64,000 nt of DNA from Hyphomonas sp. Mor2. GTDB lineage: Bacteria > Pseudomonadota > Alphaproteobacteria > Caulobacterales > Hyphomonadaceae. Shown here one piece after another: positions 51,151-60,527 of the stretch. Positions within the stretch are counted from its first letter, which is position 1. Every line of letters begins with the position of its first letter. The DNA is taken from positions 1,860,001 through 1,924,000 of the forward strand of contig NZ_CP017718.1 in assembly GCF_001854405.1 (NCBI RefSeq), given 5' to 3'. A model generated the notes under the pieces. That model was given only the letters and a program-made list of their open reading frames with translations. It was not told the origin of the DNA and made no database searches. The position numbers and the translations under genes are program-made.

Positions 51151-54100
51151 CGTGTCCCGCCTGCTCCAGATGTTTGTGGCGCGATCGAGACCTCTGAGGC
51201 TGCCGAGCGCGCGAAAACGTCCGGTCTGTACATGTCTTCCGCGACCACACCCGGCATCGTGAATGTGCCTGGCGTGACGGCGCGAACGACATAGGCGAGC
51301 GTCCGCTCTTCGTTGACCACATCGATCGCCGCGACGAAGCGGTCATCGCGCGCTTCTGCCGTTTCAGCTGCATCGATCTCGCCGATCCAGGCAAACGCTC
51401 CGTCTGAGCCATACTCACGCCGTCCGTCGGCCGGGCGGAGCACGGTCTCAATTTCGAAACCAGCGGGCAACAAGTCTGCGATGATGACAGGATTATTCCG
51501 TCGCTCACGCGGGGTGAGCGTCAGCGTCACGACCAGTTGATCTCCTTGCGTGAGATCACCGAGATTGACGCGGCCGCCTTGCAGGGTCCGGAGACGTTTG
51601 GTGGCCGACAGGCGTTCACTTGCAGGGCTTGGCGCACTGGCAGGTGACCCGGTGACCATCACGGTCCGGAACACCGGGCTCGATCCGCGGCGCAGTCGGA
51701 AGCTCACGCCCCGCTCGACCTGCTCTCTGGTTACGAAATAGCGGCGATCATTGTCGCTATTGCGGCCCAGGCCATCGACGTCGAGGCGCAAACCATCATC
51801 TTGCGACAGGCCGCTCACAGCGAGCAGCATGAAAGCCTTCTCCTGCGTCGTCAGACGATCCGGCTCCGGCGTGTCCTCGCTGATCCGCTCCGCCAGTCTC
51901 GCCACGTGATCGTTGAACTGGGTCTCGGCGGCAAGCGCCAGAATCCCGGCCTGATCGCGCAATGGGGTCTGATAGTAATCGCCATCATTATTGTACCCGA
52001 GCGCCTCCTCGGCGGCATTGAACGCGCTGAACGCTCGCGCTCGATCCCCCATGTAAGACAGGGCCGCGCCCAAGTGCGCCTTGGCCAGAGGCGAGCTGAT
52101 CTCGCTGAGCTCGCGGTCATGCAGATAACGCAACCGCGAGACATCGGCCTTGCCGGCCCGCGCCAGCACATAAAGCGCATACGGCGCCGCGCGCTGCATA
52201 AGCTTCTTCTCGGTGTCATCGTGCCAACGGCTTTCATAGACATCTGTCTCGTATCCATAGACACGCCAGGCATCGCCCTGGGCAATCGTGCGCAGCGACT
52301 GATAGGCCCGGTCAAGCGCAGCTTGCGGCACCTCATAGCCCTCCTCCTTGGCGCGATACAGGAAGTCGGTCGTGTAAGCGCCCAACCAGGGCGAGGCATA
52401 GCCATCGCCGGCCCGCCAAAGGCCGAACGCGCCATTATCGCTCTGACGATTGAGTACGCGAGCAATAGCCGCCTGCACGCGATCCCGCGCCACAGGCTGC
52501 TCATCACGCGCCCCTTCTTCGATCAGTTGCTCGGCATAGATCAGAGGCATGGCCCGACTGATCGTCTGCTCCGTGCAGCCGTAAGGATAGCGCGCCAGTG
52601 AATTATACAATGCATTCGGATCTACCGGCAGGCCTGAGAAGCTGACCGTCATGCGGGCCGTCCCCGGGACAAACCCGTCGAACAGACCCAGATCCGGCGC
52701 ATAGGTCTGATCTTCCTGCATCAGGGCACGGCTGACATTGGTGACCGGCAGGAACGCAGAGCGCGTCTGAATCTGATAATCGCGCGTCACACTGTAACTA
52801 TCAGGACCAGAAACGGTAAGTTGCATGTCCGAAATGCCGGAGCCGTCGGCGGTGAAGCGCACGCCTTGATCGGCACGCGTTCCGCTTGGAATGGCTTTGG
52901 ACAGTTCGGCAGCTGCGACGCTGATTGGTGATGACGCGGTCAGGGTCGCAGCAAACTCGCCATCCGGCAGCTCGACATTGTCGATGCTGACAGTCGCCAC
53001 AGCCTCGTCACCCGGCGCCATGAAGCGCGGAAGGATGAGATCTGCCGGTGCCTCACGACGGACCGTCATGGGTTGATCCGCCTCGCCCAATCCGGTCGCG
53101 GACCAGGCCACTGCCATCAGCCTCAACTCGCCATTGAACTCGGGAATGGTGAAATCGATCTCGGCCTCGCCGCCGCGCCCGACCTCAACAATGCCACTGA
53201 ACATCGCAACCGTTTGGGTCGGAACCACAGACAGGCCTTCGCCGCCGAGTTGGTCACCCCCGGTTCTGACTTCGGCTGGCAGGCCAAGGTTCGGATCGAG
53301 CAAACGGCCATAATCATCGTAGAGCGATAGCCCCATGGCTTTCTTGCCATAGTACCAGTCGGTCGGATTGGGGCTGGAGAACTTGGTCAGGCGCAGGATG
53401 CCTTCATCCACAGCGGCCAGGGTCACGAATGCCTTTTCACGGGGCCCGCCATTGACCGCGACAGTGATCGTCTGTTCGCGGCCCGGGCGAATGAGCTCTG
53501 GCGCTTCAATCTCCACGTTAAAGGTCCGGCTCTCCATGCTGACCGGCACATAGCCAACGCCGACAGCGCGGCGCGGCTTGGACTGGATCACAGGATCGCG
53601 CGGCGTGTAGACATTGACCATGACATAGGCGCCTTCGCCCCACTCATCAGTCACGGGAAGCGTGACAGTCGTCCCTTCTGCCTGGACTTGCCGCGTCTCG
53701 ATCGACAGGATGCGATCGGTTGCGACGACAATCTGAGCCTCGCCATCATAAGGAGGAACAATAGTCAGCGCGGCAGGTCGACCAGCCACGATCTGTTGAT
53801 CATCAACCGTCACCTCCACCCTGTCTGGCGCCTCGACCCCATCACCTGACACATCGCCGCCCCAACCCACTCGGAACGCGCGACTCGCCACACTGCCATC
53901 CTCTGCTTCAATGACGAGTTCGTGCGATCCCCAATCAAGACCGGAGACGGTCAGTGTGCCGGCCCCGTCCTGGGTGCGCAGGCCGCCTTCATTGACGGTC
54001 CGCACGGTGCGCGAGCGCCGCCATTTCCAGCGCCCATTTTCGCGGTACCAGTCATAGTGGTAATTGATATCCAGAATCTTCCAGCGCAGATCCTCGACCA

Positions 54101-56102
54101 GTCCTTCACCAGAAGCGTTGAGCGCAGCAAGTTCAAACGTGCCCTCATCGTCCTGGCCAAGCCGTCCATCAAACGCAGGCTTGATGCCGAGATAAAGATC
54201 TTTCGGACGGTACGGGATACGGACACTCTCCGTGACCGCGCGGCCACCCGGCTCGAGCACGCTCACCACAGCATTCAATCGCAGCGGAACGTCGGCGTTC
54301 CGACCACGATTGCCGGGCGCAAGCCGTACGGTTGCGACGCCTGCGCCATCTGTCACACGATCCGGCAGATCGATAATCTGCTCCCGGAAGCTGCCATCAT
54401 ACGGCCCCCAGCTGAAGCCTTCATAGCCAAAGGGCTGAGGATCCACCTCGACCCGGGCCTGCGACATCACCGTCAAGGCGGCCCCTGGTGCGCCATAGAG
54501 AAAGCGCGCAGACACATCAATGTCTCTCGCATCATCGCCAGGCAGGAATGGGGCTTCTTCAGCCTCAAGGTCCACGGCGATGCGCTGTGGCACGAAATCC
54601 TCGACCGAGTAAGATACCGATCCAACCGCACCGATGCCGTCCATTTCCACGACCGTGCGCCAGACACCACGGGCTGCACTGTTTGGCAGCTCGATGTCGC
54701 GTTGAATGGCACCGCCTTCACCCACCGCAAAGCGGACTCGGAAGGACTCCATTCCGTTCGGACGATAAGTGATCAGTGTCCCGTTCCTCTCGCCAATGGC
54801 GCGGCCGGCGCGGTCGCGCATCATGGCCGTGAGAAACACCGTCTCGCCAGGGCGGTAGATACCGCGCTCGGTATAGAGATAGGCATCGACATCGCCGGGC
54901 GTGACCCGGCCGCCCGTGTTCAGTTCGGAGAGATCAACCGGCGCGCGAGACAGGTCGAGTATCGCCGTGTCGCCCTTCAGGCCGGAAGCCAGCACCATTT
55001 TCGGCGCCATGTTTCCGGTCCCAGCCAAAAGCTCTGCGTTGAACGAAACGCTGCCATCGACACCCGTCGCCGCTTCGCCCAGGACTTCATTGTTTCGGGC
55101 GATCAATTGCACCGGCGTGTTCGGCATCACGCGGCCATCCTGTAGCGATCTCAGTGTCACATCCAGGCCAGATCCGCTGCGATAGGCCGTCAAAGCGAGA
55201 TCGGTCAGCATGACCCATCTTTTGGCCGAGGCGGGTGGCCCTTCATATCGGTCGAGCTCGACCGCATCTGCAACTTCGATGAAATAGGCACCAGGCTCGA
55301 GCGTACCGATCACATCCGGCAACGGGAACACCGTCACCACAGGGGCGTTCTTCAGACTCTGAACATCCATCGTGCCCGACCAGACTTCGGAGGCAAGATC
55401 GCTTGGGTTCTCGTCGCCATAGACATAGGAGTATCGCCCTTGCTGACTCTGAGAGCCTTGCGTGACCGACTTGAACGCCAGGGCCCGGTCATTGACCCGC
55501 GAGACCGTCACCCGCACGCTGTCGACATTGACCGTTTCAATCGCCAGCCCGTCTGCGTCTTCGCGCGGCAGGATGACACCTGAACCGCTAAAGCCGACAT
55601 ACGGCGGACGATCTTCGAAACTGATCTGAACCTCTTCCTCGCGCCCAAGCTCATCGCCATCCTCAGACGGCAGGCCTTCGGTGAGGGTCAGCGTGTAGGT
55701 CGATGCAAAGCTCAGCCCGTTCAGGCACAATTGCGTTCCGGACACGCTGTAAGCGACCTCCACATCACCATCCATCGGCGCGTAAATCGAGTAGTCGGCG
55801 TTCGGATCGAGCGACTCGGAAAAGACGAGACACGCCTTGGGAAGAGAGTCGCTCGTATCGGGGGCGTAGCGGACATAGGCGAAGCGTTGCTCGCCATTTC
55901 GTTCCGCCAGGTTCTGACGTTCGCGCTCTCGCCGTTCGGCGGCGACCTGGTCGGATCGGGACCGCTCGACCACCTGGCCTTCTGCTTCTTCCGGCGGCGG
56001 CGGGATCTCATCAGAGGTGTTATCCCCGCCTCCGCATGCCGCCAGTGCAAGTCCCATTGCTCCGAGCAGAATGCTGCGAACCCCTGATGTTCGACCGCGC
56101 AT
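51147..56102 (-). CDS. Bacterial alpha-2-macroglobulin lipoprotein
   Basis: A 1651-residue lipoprotein (lipobox L-A-A-C near residue 22, then acidic/Pro-rich linker) with macroglobulin-like repeats and the thioester domain. Y-G-C1176-T-E-Q1179 gives the Cys-Gln thioester pair intact, so covalent trapping of proteases is likely. The helical thioester domain follows with R-Q-S-D-N-G-A-F-G-L-W, and the C-terminal receptor-like domain ends the protein. It is thought to guard the periplasm when the envelope is breached, while PBP1C repairs the wall. ATG 56102 begins the signal peptide. Confidence 0.95.
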   Translation of the reverse strand: MRGRTSGVRSILLGAMGLALAACGGGDNTSDEIPPPPEEAEGQVVERSRSDQVAAERRERERQNLAERNGEQRFAYVRYAPDTSDSLPKACLVFSESLDPNADYSIYAPMDGDVEVAYSVSGTQLCLNGLSFASTYTLTLTEGLPSEDGDELGREEEVQISFEDRPPYVGFSGSGVILPREDADGLAIETVNVDSVRVTVSRVNDRALAFKSVTQGSQSQQGRYSYVYGDENPSDLASEVWSGTMDVQSLKNAPVVTVFPLPDVIGTLEPGAYFIEVADAVELDRYEGPPASAKRWVMLTDLALTAYRSGSGLDVTLRSLQDGRVMPNTPVQLIARNNEVLGEAATGVDGSVSFNAELLAGTGNMAPKMVLASGLKGDTAILDLSRAPVDLSELNTGGRVTPGDVDAYLYTERGIYRPGETVFLTAMMRDRAGRAIGERNGTLITYRPNGMESFRVRFAVGEGGAIQRDIELPNSAARGVWRTVVEMDGIGAVGSVSYSVEDFVPQRIAVDLEAEEAPFLPGDDARDIDVSARFLYGAPGAALTVMSQARVEVDPQPFGYEGFSWGPYDGSFREQIIDLPDRVTDGAGVATVRLAPGNRGRNADVPLRLNAVVSVLEPGGRAVTESVRIPYRPKDLYLGIKPAFDGRLGQDDEGTFELAALNASGEGLVEDLRWKILDINYHYDWYRENGRWKWRRSRTVRTVNEGGLRTQDGAGTLTVSGLDWGSHELVIEAEDGSVASRAFRVGWGGDVSGDGVEAPDRVEVTVDDQQIVAGRPAALTIVPPYDGEAQIVVATDRILSIETRQVQAEGTTVTLPVTDEWGEGAYVMVNVYTPRDPVIQSKPRRAVGVGYVPVSMESRTFNVEIEAPELIRPGREQTITVAVNGGPREKAFVTLAAVDEGILRLTKFSSPNPTDWYYGKKAMGLSLYDDYGRLLDPNLGLPAEVRTGGDQLGGEGLSVVPTQTVAMFSGIVEVGRGGEAEIDFTIPEFNGELRLMAVAWSATGLGEADQPMTVRREAPADLILPRFMAPGDEAVATVSIDNVELPDGEFAATLTASSPISVAAAELSKAIPSGTRADQGVRFTADGSGISDMQLTVSGPDSYSVTRDYQIQTRSAFLPVTNVSRALMQEDQTYAPDLGLFDGFVPGTARMTVSFSGLPVDPNALYNSLARYPYGCTEQTISRAMPLIYAEQLIEEGARDEQPVARDRVQAAIARVLNRQSDNGAFGLWRAGDGYASPWLGAYTTDFLYRAKEEGYEVPQAALDRAYQSLRTIAQGDAWRVYGYETDVYESRWHDDTEKKLMQRAAPYALYVLARAGKADVSRLRYLHDRELSEISSPLAKAHLGAALSYMGDRARAFSAFNAAEEALGYNNDGDYYQTPLRDQAGILALAAETQFNDHVARLAERISEDTPEPDRLTTQEKAFMLLAVSGLSQDDGLRLDVDGLGRNSDNDRRYFVTREQVERGVSFRLRRGSSPVFRTVMVTGSPASAPSPASERLSATKRLRTLQGGRVNLGDLTQGDQLVVTLTLTPRERRNNPVIIADLLPAGFEIETVLRPADGRREYGSDGAFAWIGEIDAAETAEARDDRFVAAIDVVNEERTLAYVVRAVTPGTFTMPGVVAEDMYRPDVFARSAASEVSIAPQTSGAGGTR

Positions 56103-56210
56103 GGTGAAGTCCCTTCCTGTTTATTGCTGTAACCTTTACACGGCTTCGGCGAGCCGCCAACAGGGCGGAAACAAGACTTTTTCGCCACGATTGGCAGCAT
56201 AGGATCGATT

Positions 56211-57398
56211 TTGCAGCAGGTGGATGTCCTGATTATTGGTGGCGGCGCAGCCGGCCTGTTCTGTGGCGCGCGGGCCGCCCAACGCGGGCGGCGGGTGCAG
56301 GTGATCGAGCATTCGAAGAAACCGGCAGAGAAGATTCGCATCTCAGGCGGCGGGCGTTGCAACTTCACGAACATCGAAACCGAAGCAGCGCGATTCCTGT
56401 CTGATAATCCGCATTTCGCCAAATCCGCACTGGCGCGTTACACGCCCTGGGACTTTTGCGATCTGATGGCAAAACACAATCTGACCTGGCATGAAAAAAC
56501 GCTGGGCCAGCTTTTCTGCGATCAGAAAAGCGGCGCGGTGATCCAGTTGTTAATACAGGAATTGGAAACTGCGAACGGACACTTATCCCTCGAAACCAGC
56601 GCGTCCGAGATCACACATCATGGCGACGGATTCGAGGTTCGCACGACGATCGGTCCTATTCGTTGCGAGAGCCTCGTCATTGCCACAGGCGGCCTATCCA
56701 TTCCCAAGATTGGGGCAACAGGATTTGCTTATGATGTGGCTCGGCAGTTCGGACACGAGATTGTCGAAACTCGTCCCGCCTTGGTGCCGATGACCTTTAC
56801 GGATGTTTATCGCGACGCTTTTTCGAACCTGTCCGGGGTCTCCGTGCCTGTGGAAGCCCACGCTGAAACGGGGCCAGGATTTGTCGAGAGTCTCCTGTTC
56901 ACGCATCGCGGCTTGTCGGGCCCATCCGTCCTGCAGATCTCGTCCTATTGGCAGACAGGCGAGACGATTGCGTTTGATCTGCTGCCTGGCACAGATCCGC
57001 TCAACTGGTTGGTTTCGGCGAAGGCGAGTGCTCCCAGGCAAACACTGGTCCAGCATTTCACAACCGCGTTCCCGGCCCGGTTCGCAGACTATATCGTCTC
57101 TGTACTCGGGCATGATCGCTCGACCCGTCTCGCCGCGCTGTCGAATCAGCACATCGACGCGCTTGCGCAGGCCCTTCGTGCATGGACGCTCAAACCCGCG
57201 GGCACGGAAGGCTGGCGCACCGCGGAAGTCACGGCTGGCGGAGTGGCCACAGACGCCCTATCTTCGCGCACGATGGAAAGCAAATTACAGCCCGGCCTGT
57301 TCTTTATAGGCGAATGCGTCGACGTCACCGGCTGGCTCGGCGGCTACAATTTCCAATGGGCCTGGGCCAGCGCTGCTGCGGCTGGGGAGGTCGCATGA
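56211..57398 (+). CDS. HI0933/YhiN-family FAD-dependent oxidoreductase
   Basis: A 395-residue flavoprotein with G-G-G-A-A-G-L-F at the N-terminus, S-G-G-G-R-C-N-F-T-N near residue 48 and, near the end, G-G-V-A-T-D-A-L and G-E-C-V-D-V-T-G-W-L-G-G-Y-N-F-Q, all typical of the BaiN/HI0933 group. Function is largely unknown; some members act on bile acids or thiol compounds. TTG 56211 after AGGATCG is the likely start, with GTG 56220 as an alternative. It overlaps the DUF454 gene by ATGA. Confidence 0.92.
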   Translation: MQQVDVLIIGGGAAGLFCGARAAQRGRRVQVIEHSKKPAEKIRISGGGRCNFTNIETEAARFLSDNPHFAKSALARYTPWDFCDLMAKHNLTWHEKTLGQLFCDQKSGAVIQLLIQELETANGHLSLETSASEITHHGDGFEVRTTIGPIRCESLVIATGGLSIPKIGATGFAYDVARQFGHEIVETRPALVPMTFTDVYRDAFSNLSGVSVPVEAHAETGPGFVESLLFTHRGLSGPSVLQISSYWQTGETIAFDLLPGTDPLNWLVSAKASAPRQTLVQHFTTAFPARFADYIVSVLGHDRSTRLAALSNQHIDALAQALRAWTLKPAGTEGWRTAEVTAGGVATDALSSRTMESKLQPGLFFIGECVDVTGWLGGYNFQWAWASAAAAGEVA

Positions 57399-57757
57399 GG
57401 TGGCTCTGGGCGCTCTTTGGCTTTGTCTTTCTGGGCATTGGTGCGGTCGGCCTTGTGCTGCCACTTTGGCCGACCACGATATTCTGGATTGCCGCCGTCT
57501 TCTGTCTCGCCGAATCTCACCCGAAGGTGCGCGACTGGATTTATGCGCGGCCCGGGGTCGGCCCCATCGTCCAGGATTTTGTTGAACGTGGCGAGATTTC
57601 GCGCAAAAGCAAATATATCGCGATTAGCGGCATGCTGCTCGCTTGCGCGTTAAGCGGCTGGTTCCTGCGCACGTCTCCGCTCGCACTGGCCATCCTGATC
57701 GGCGCGATCAGCATAGGCGTCCTGTTCGTTGCGACACGGAAGGAGCCGGTGGTCTAA
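57395..57757 (+). CDS. DUF454/YbaN-family inner membrane protein
   Basis: A 120-residue protein with three or four helices. The N-terminal [24 protein letters not shown] is the DUF454 signature, followed by H-P-K-V-R-D-W near residue 48. The function of YbaN proteins is not known. The start overlaps the flavoprotein stop (ATGA), and the stop overlaps that of the convergent carbonic anhydrase by 4 bp. Confidence 0.93.
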   Translation: MRWLWALFGFVFLGIGAVGLVLPLWPTTIFWIAAVFCLAESHPKVRDWIYARPGVGPIVQDFVERGEISRKSKYIAISGMLLACALSGWFLRTSPLALAILIGAISIGVLFVATRKEPVV

Positions 57758-58287
57758 CCTTCGATCGGCTTCAGCCCCTTCTTGAAGCGCTTCCAATTGT
57801 CGACATAGACCTGCGCCGAGCCTTTGATCATCATCACTTGCGGCTCGCTAATCTCTTTAACGACCTTGCCCGGCGCGCCCATGACGAGGGAGTTATCCGG
57901 AATCACCTTGCCTTCCGGGATCAGGGCATGCGCGCCGATGATACAATTCTTGCCGATCACGGCACGGTTCAGCACGGTCGCGCCAATTCCGATCAGTGAC
58001 TCGTCGCCAATCGTGCATCCATGCAGCATGACCATATGGCCGATCGTAACGTCTCTGCCGATATTGAGCGGGCAACCAAGGTCGGTGTGCAGCACGCTTC
58101 CATCCTGAATGTTGGAGTTGGCGCCGATCGTGATCGGGTCATTGTCACCGCGCAAGACGGCATTGAACCAGACTGAGGCATTCTCCTCGAGAATCACATT
58201 GCCAAGCACGGTGGCATTTTCTGCCACCCAATAGTTCCCCGACTGCGGCAAGGTTGGGCACACACCGTCCAAATCGTACAAAGCCAT
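57754..58287 (-). CDS. Gamma-carbonic anhydrase family protein
   Basis: A 177-residue left-handed beta-helix (hexapeptide repeat) protein. The His ligands of the gamma class are visible in [13 protein letters not shown]. The D-N near residue 50 and the R-G-D motif are also family features. It may be a zinc carbonic anhydrase or a PaaY/YrdA-like relative. ATG 58287 follows GGGAGAGTG; a longer frame to 58335 lacks a site. It is divergent from phoH. Confidence 0.93.
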   Translation of the reverse strand: MALYDLDGVCPTLPQSGNYWVAENATVLGNVILEENASVWFNAVLRGDNDPITIGANSNIQDGSVLHTDLGCPLNIGRDVTIGHMVMLHGCTIGDESLIGIGATVLNRAVIGKNCIIGAHALIPEGKVIPDNSLVMGAPGKVVKEISEPQVMMIKGSAQVYVDNWKRFKKGLKPIEG

Positions 58288-58332
58288 ATCACTCTCCCAA
58301 AAAACTTTATTTCGTTCGCGGATTATCACTGT

Positions 58333-58548
58333 CACACTCGGTTAACTCTCTTAGTGTGTAATTCAAGACAAGAGATTCGGGAGACGGATTGTTGATGGGT
58401 CATAGACCGCCCTCACAAACACCACCACCGGCGAGGCAGCCTGATGCCCCCCGGGATGAATGTCGCCCCCATACAGTTTCACCAACCGCTGCGCCTTTGG
58501 CACGGCGGTTTTTTTCTGCCCAAACCTCAGTCCTAAAAGGAGATCCTC
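58333..58548 (+). ncRNA. Candidate structured leader upstream of phoH
   Basis: The 260-bp gap before phoH contains CACACT/AGTGTG (58333-58338, 58353-58358), CCTC/GAGG around 58407-58435, and a terminator-like hairpin. The hairpin has AACCGC (58484-58489) paired with GCGGTT (58505-58510), with inner GCC-TTT-GGC, and is followed by seven T bases ending at 58515. Its last T is 33 bp before the phoH start. This could be an attenuator or riboswitch-like leader, or a small RNA ending at the T-run. No known RNA family is recognised by eye. Confidence 0.45.
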
Positions 58549-59358
58549 ATGGGTAAACGCGCAGCCACGAAACGCCAGAAAGCTCAAGCCGCCTTCGACG
58601 CTTCGAACTTCTTTGAAAAAGGAGCTGCCCGTGAAACACAACTCTATGCCATTCCAGGCGGAGGAGACAGCTGGCATCCCGACGACGCCGATAAACCGAA
58701 ACGTGCAGAGCCTGCCCATGGGACTCGCAACCAACGCTATCAGAAGACCGTCAAACCGCGCTCCGAGAATCAGGCCCGCCTGCTCGAGGCCCTGGAGGAC
58801 AAGTCTCTGGTCTGTGCCCTCGGTCCGGCCGGTACCGGAAAGACTTATCTCGCCATTTGCAAGGCGGTTGAAGCGCTGCAAAAGGGCAAGGTCGCCCGCA
58901 TCATCCTTTCCCGCCCGGCGGTCGAGGCCGGTGAGCAGATCGGTTTCCTGCCAGGCGCCATGGAAGACAAGCTCGCCCCCTATCTGCGCCCGCTCTATGA
59001 CGCGCTCTCCGATCGCCTGAGCCCGCAGCAATTGAAACACATGATGGCTGAAGGCTTGATCGAAATTGCTCCGATTGGCTTTATGCGCGGCCGCACGCTG
59101 AACAATGCCTTCGTGGTCATCGATGAGGCGCAGAACTGTACCTATACGCAGATCAAGATGTTGCTCACCCGCCTGGGCTGGCACTCGACCATGGTGGTCA
59201 CCGGCGACCCGGCTCAGAGCGACTTGCTGCCGGAACTGTCCGGCCTCGGCAAGGCGGCGGACCGGCTCGACAAACTCAGCGGAGCATCCGTGATCCGGCT
59301 CGAGGGCCAGGATGTGGTGCGGCATCCACTGGTCGCTGAAATGCTGGACGTTCTCTAG
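58549..59358 (+). CDS. PhoH-family P-loop ATPase
   Basis: A 269-residue cytoplasmic protein with a charged N-terminal part of about 75 residues, then the PhoH P-loop domain: G-P-A-G-T-G-K-T near residue 92, S-R-P-A-V-E-A-G-E near 122, V-V-I-D-E-A-Q-N near 189 (Walker B) and T-G-D-P-A-Q-S-D near 221. It lacks the PIN domain of PhoH2. It is a second type of PhoH, not in the usual ybeY-linked context. ATG 58549 follows AAAAGGAGATCC. Role is probably in RNA metabolism or stress. Confidence 0.94.
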   Translation: MGKRAATKRQKAQAAFDASNFFEKGAARETQLYAIPGGGDSWHPDDADKPKRAEPAHGTRNQRYQKTVKPRSENQARLLEALEDKSLVCALGPAGTGKTYLAICKAVEALQKGKVARIILSRPAVEAGEQIGFLPGAMEDKLAPYLRPLYDALSDRLSPQQLKHMMAEGLIEIAPIGFMRGRTLNNAFVVIDEAQNCTYTQIKMLLTRLGWHSTMVVTGDPAQSDLLPELSGLGKAADRLDKLSGASVIRLEGQDVVRHPLVAEMLDVL

Positions 59359-59395
59359 AGCGCTGCTCGATCAGGCGCCAAGCGTAAGACGATAC

Positions 59396-60463
59396 TCAAG
59401 GAGCTCGCCGATTCACGTCGGCGAGTTCTTTTATGAGCGTTTCAACCAGATCCGCAGCCGGCATCGCGCGGGCCAAAGGCGCCCCCTGCCCGGCCCATTG
59501 GGCTCCGAACCCATAGGCGCCAGCTGCCTTGGCGGCGCTGTTCAGCGCTTTGCCAGCATCATAGGCGACCGGATAATCGGGCGGGGAAACCGGCGCCGCC
59601 GTCTCCGCCCAGCGCGTAAACGCGTTGGAGAGGCATCGGGCCGGACGTCCGGAAATGGCATGAGTCATCACTGTCTGGTGCGCGCTGTCACTTTTCAAGG
59701 CGGCGCGATAGGCCTCATCGACGCTGCTTTCCGGGCACGCCACGAAGGCGGTCCCCAATTGGGCCGCTTCCGCCCCGAGACTCAGGGCCGCGGCAATGCC
59801 CTGACCATCCATGATCCCACCCGCTGCAATGACCGGCAGCGATGCGCGCTCAACCAACAGGCGGGTGAGCGCCACCGTGCCGAGGGCTGCATCGGGCAAT
59901 GCGGGATCGAACATGCCGCGATGTCCGCCCGCCTCGAAGCCTTGAGCGATCACCGCATCGATCCCGGCGGTTTCAATCGCCTGCGCTTCCTCGAGATTCG
60001 TGGCGGACGCCAGGAGCACGCATCCCGCTGCTTTCAAGGCGTCGATCGTCTCAGGGCCGGGTAGCCCGAAATGGAAACTGACCACTGGCGGGCGCTCCTG
60101 AACCAGCATGTCCAGCATATCCGGGTCGTCGGCAAAACTCTTATATATCACGCGCAAGCGCTCTGGCGGTTGTGCGTCAAACCGCTCGAAATTGGGTTTC
60201 AGCCGCTTCAGCCAAGCGGCGTCGCGATCTGGATCCTGGCGCGGCGCAGCATGAACGAACAGATTGACGTTGAACGACCGATCGGTGCCTGATCGAACCT
60301 GCGCAATCATCTCCTGGGCGCGCAACGCATCCACGGCCCCGACGCCGATCGAACCCAGCCCGCCCGCATTCGAAACTGCCGCCGCCATAGCCGGCGTCGA
60401 GACCCCGGCCATCGGTGCCTGAATAATCGGGTGATCGATGCCCAATTTCGTCAACAAATGCAT
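59396..60463 (-). CDS. Nitronate monooxygenase family protein
   Basis: A 355-residue FMN TIM-barrel enzyme. P-I-I-Q-A-P-M-A-G near residue 14, V-S-F-H-F-G near 104, and G-F-E-A-G-G-H-R-G near 150 (the catalytic His and FMN phosphate loop) are present, as is A-A-G-G-I-M-D-G-Q-G near 200. It oxidises alkyl nitronates such as propionate-3-nitronate or acts as an enoyl reductase-like protein. Start 60463 has CAGG upstream; 60478 is an alternative. It lies 64 bp after the CPBP gene's stop. Confidence 0.92.
   Translation of the reverse strand: MHLLTKLGIDHPIIQAPMAGVSTPAMAAAVSNAGGLGSIGVGAVDALRAQEMIAQVRSGTDRSFNVNLFVHAAPRQDPDRDAAWLKRLKPNFERFDAQPPERLRVIYKSFADDPDMLDMLVQERPPVVSFHFGLPGPETIDALKAAGCVLLASATNLEEAQAIETAGIDAVIAQGFEAGGHRGMFDPALPDAALGTVALTRLLVERASLPVIAAGGIMDGQGIAAALSLGAEAAQLGTAFVACPESSVDEAYRAALKSDSAHQTVMTHAISGRPARCLSNAFTRWAETAAPVSPPDYPVAYDAGKALNSAAKAAGAYGFGAQWAGQGAPLARAMPAADLVETLIKELADVNRRAP
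59404..59425 (+). terminator. Terminator of phoH, inside the convergent gene's 3' end
   Basis: CTCGCCGA (59404-59411) and TCGGCGAG (59418-59425) pair perfectly around a 6-nt loop, followed by TTCTTTT. It lies 46 bp after the phoH stop and inside the last codons of the convergent nitronate monooxygenase, which encode L-A-D-V-N. On the minus strand no T-run follows, so it serves phoH. Confidence 0.75.
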
Positions 60464-60527
60464 AGGAAAACCTGCCATTAGGCGACTTATCGACCAGCGC
60501 GGATCACATGTCCATTCGCCTCCGATT

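Noticed and set aside
53922..55145. 407-codon plus-strand open frame inside the alpha-2-macroglobulin gene
   Set aside because: Antisense shadow of the 1651-residue macroglobulin gene, which has a clear thioester and signal peptide.
58363..59325. 320-codon minus-strand open frame across phoH
   Set aside because: Complementary-strand shadow of phoH, whose P-loop and Walker B motifs are on the plus strand.
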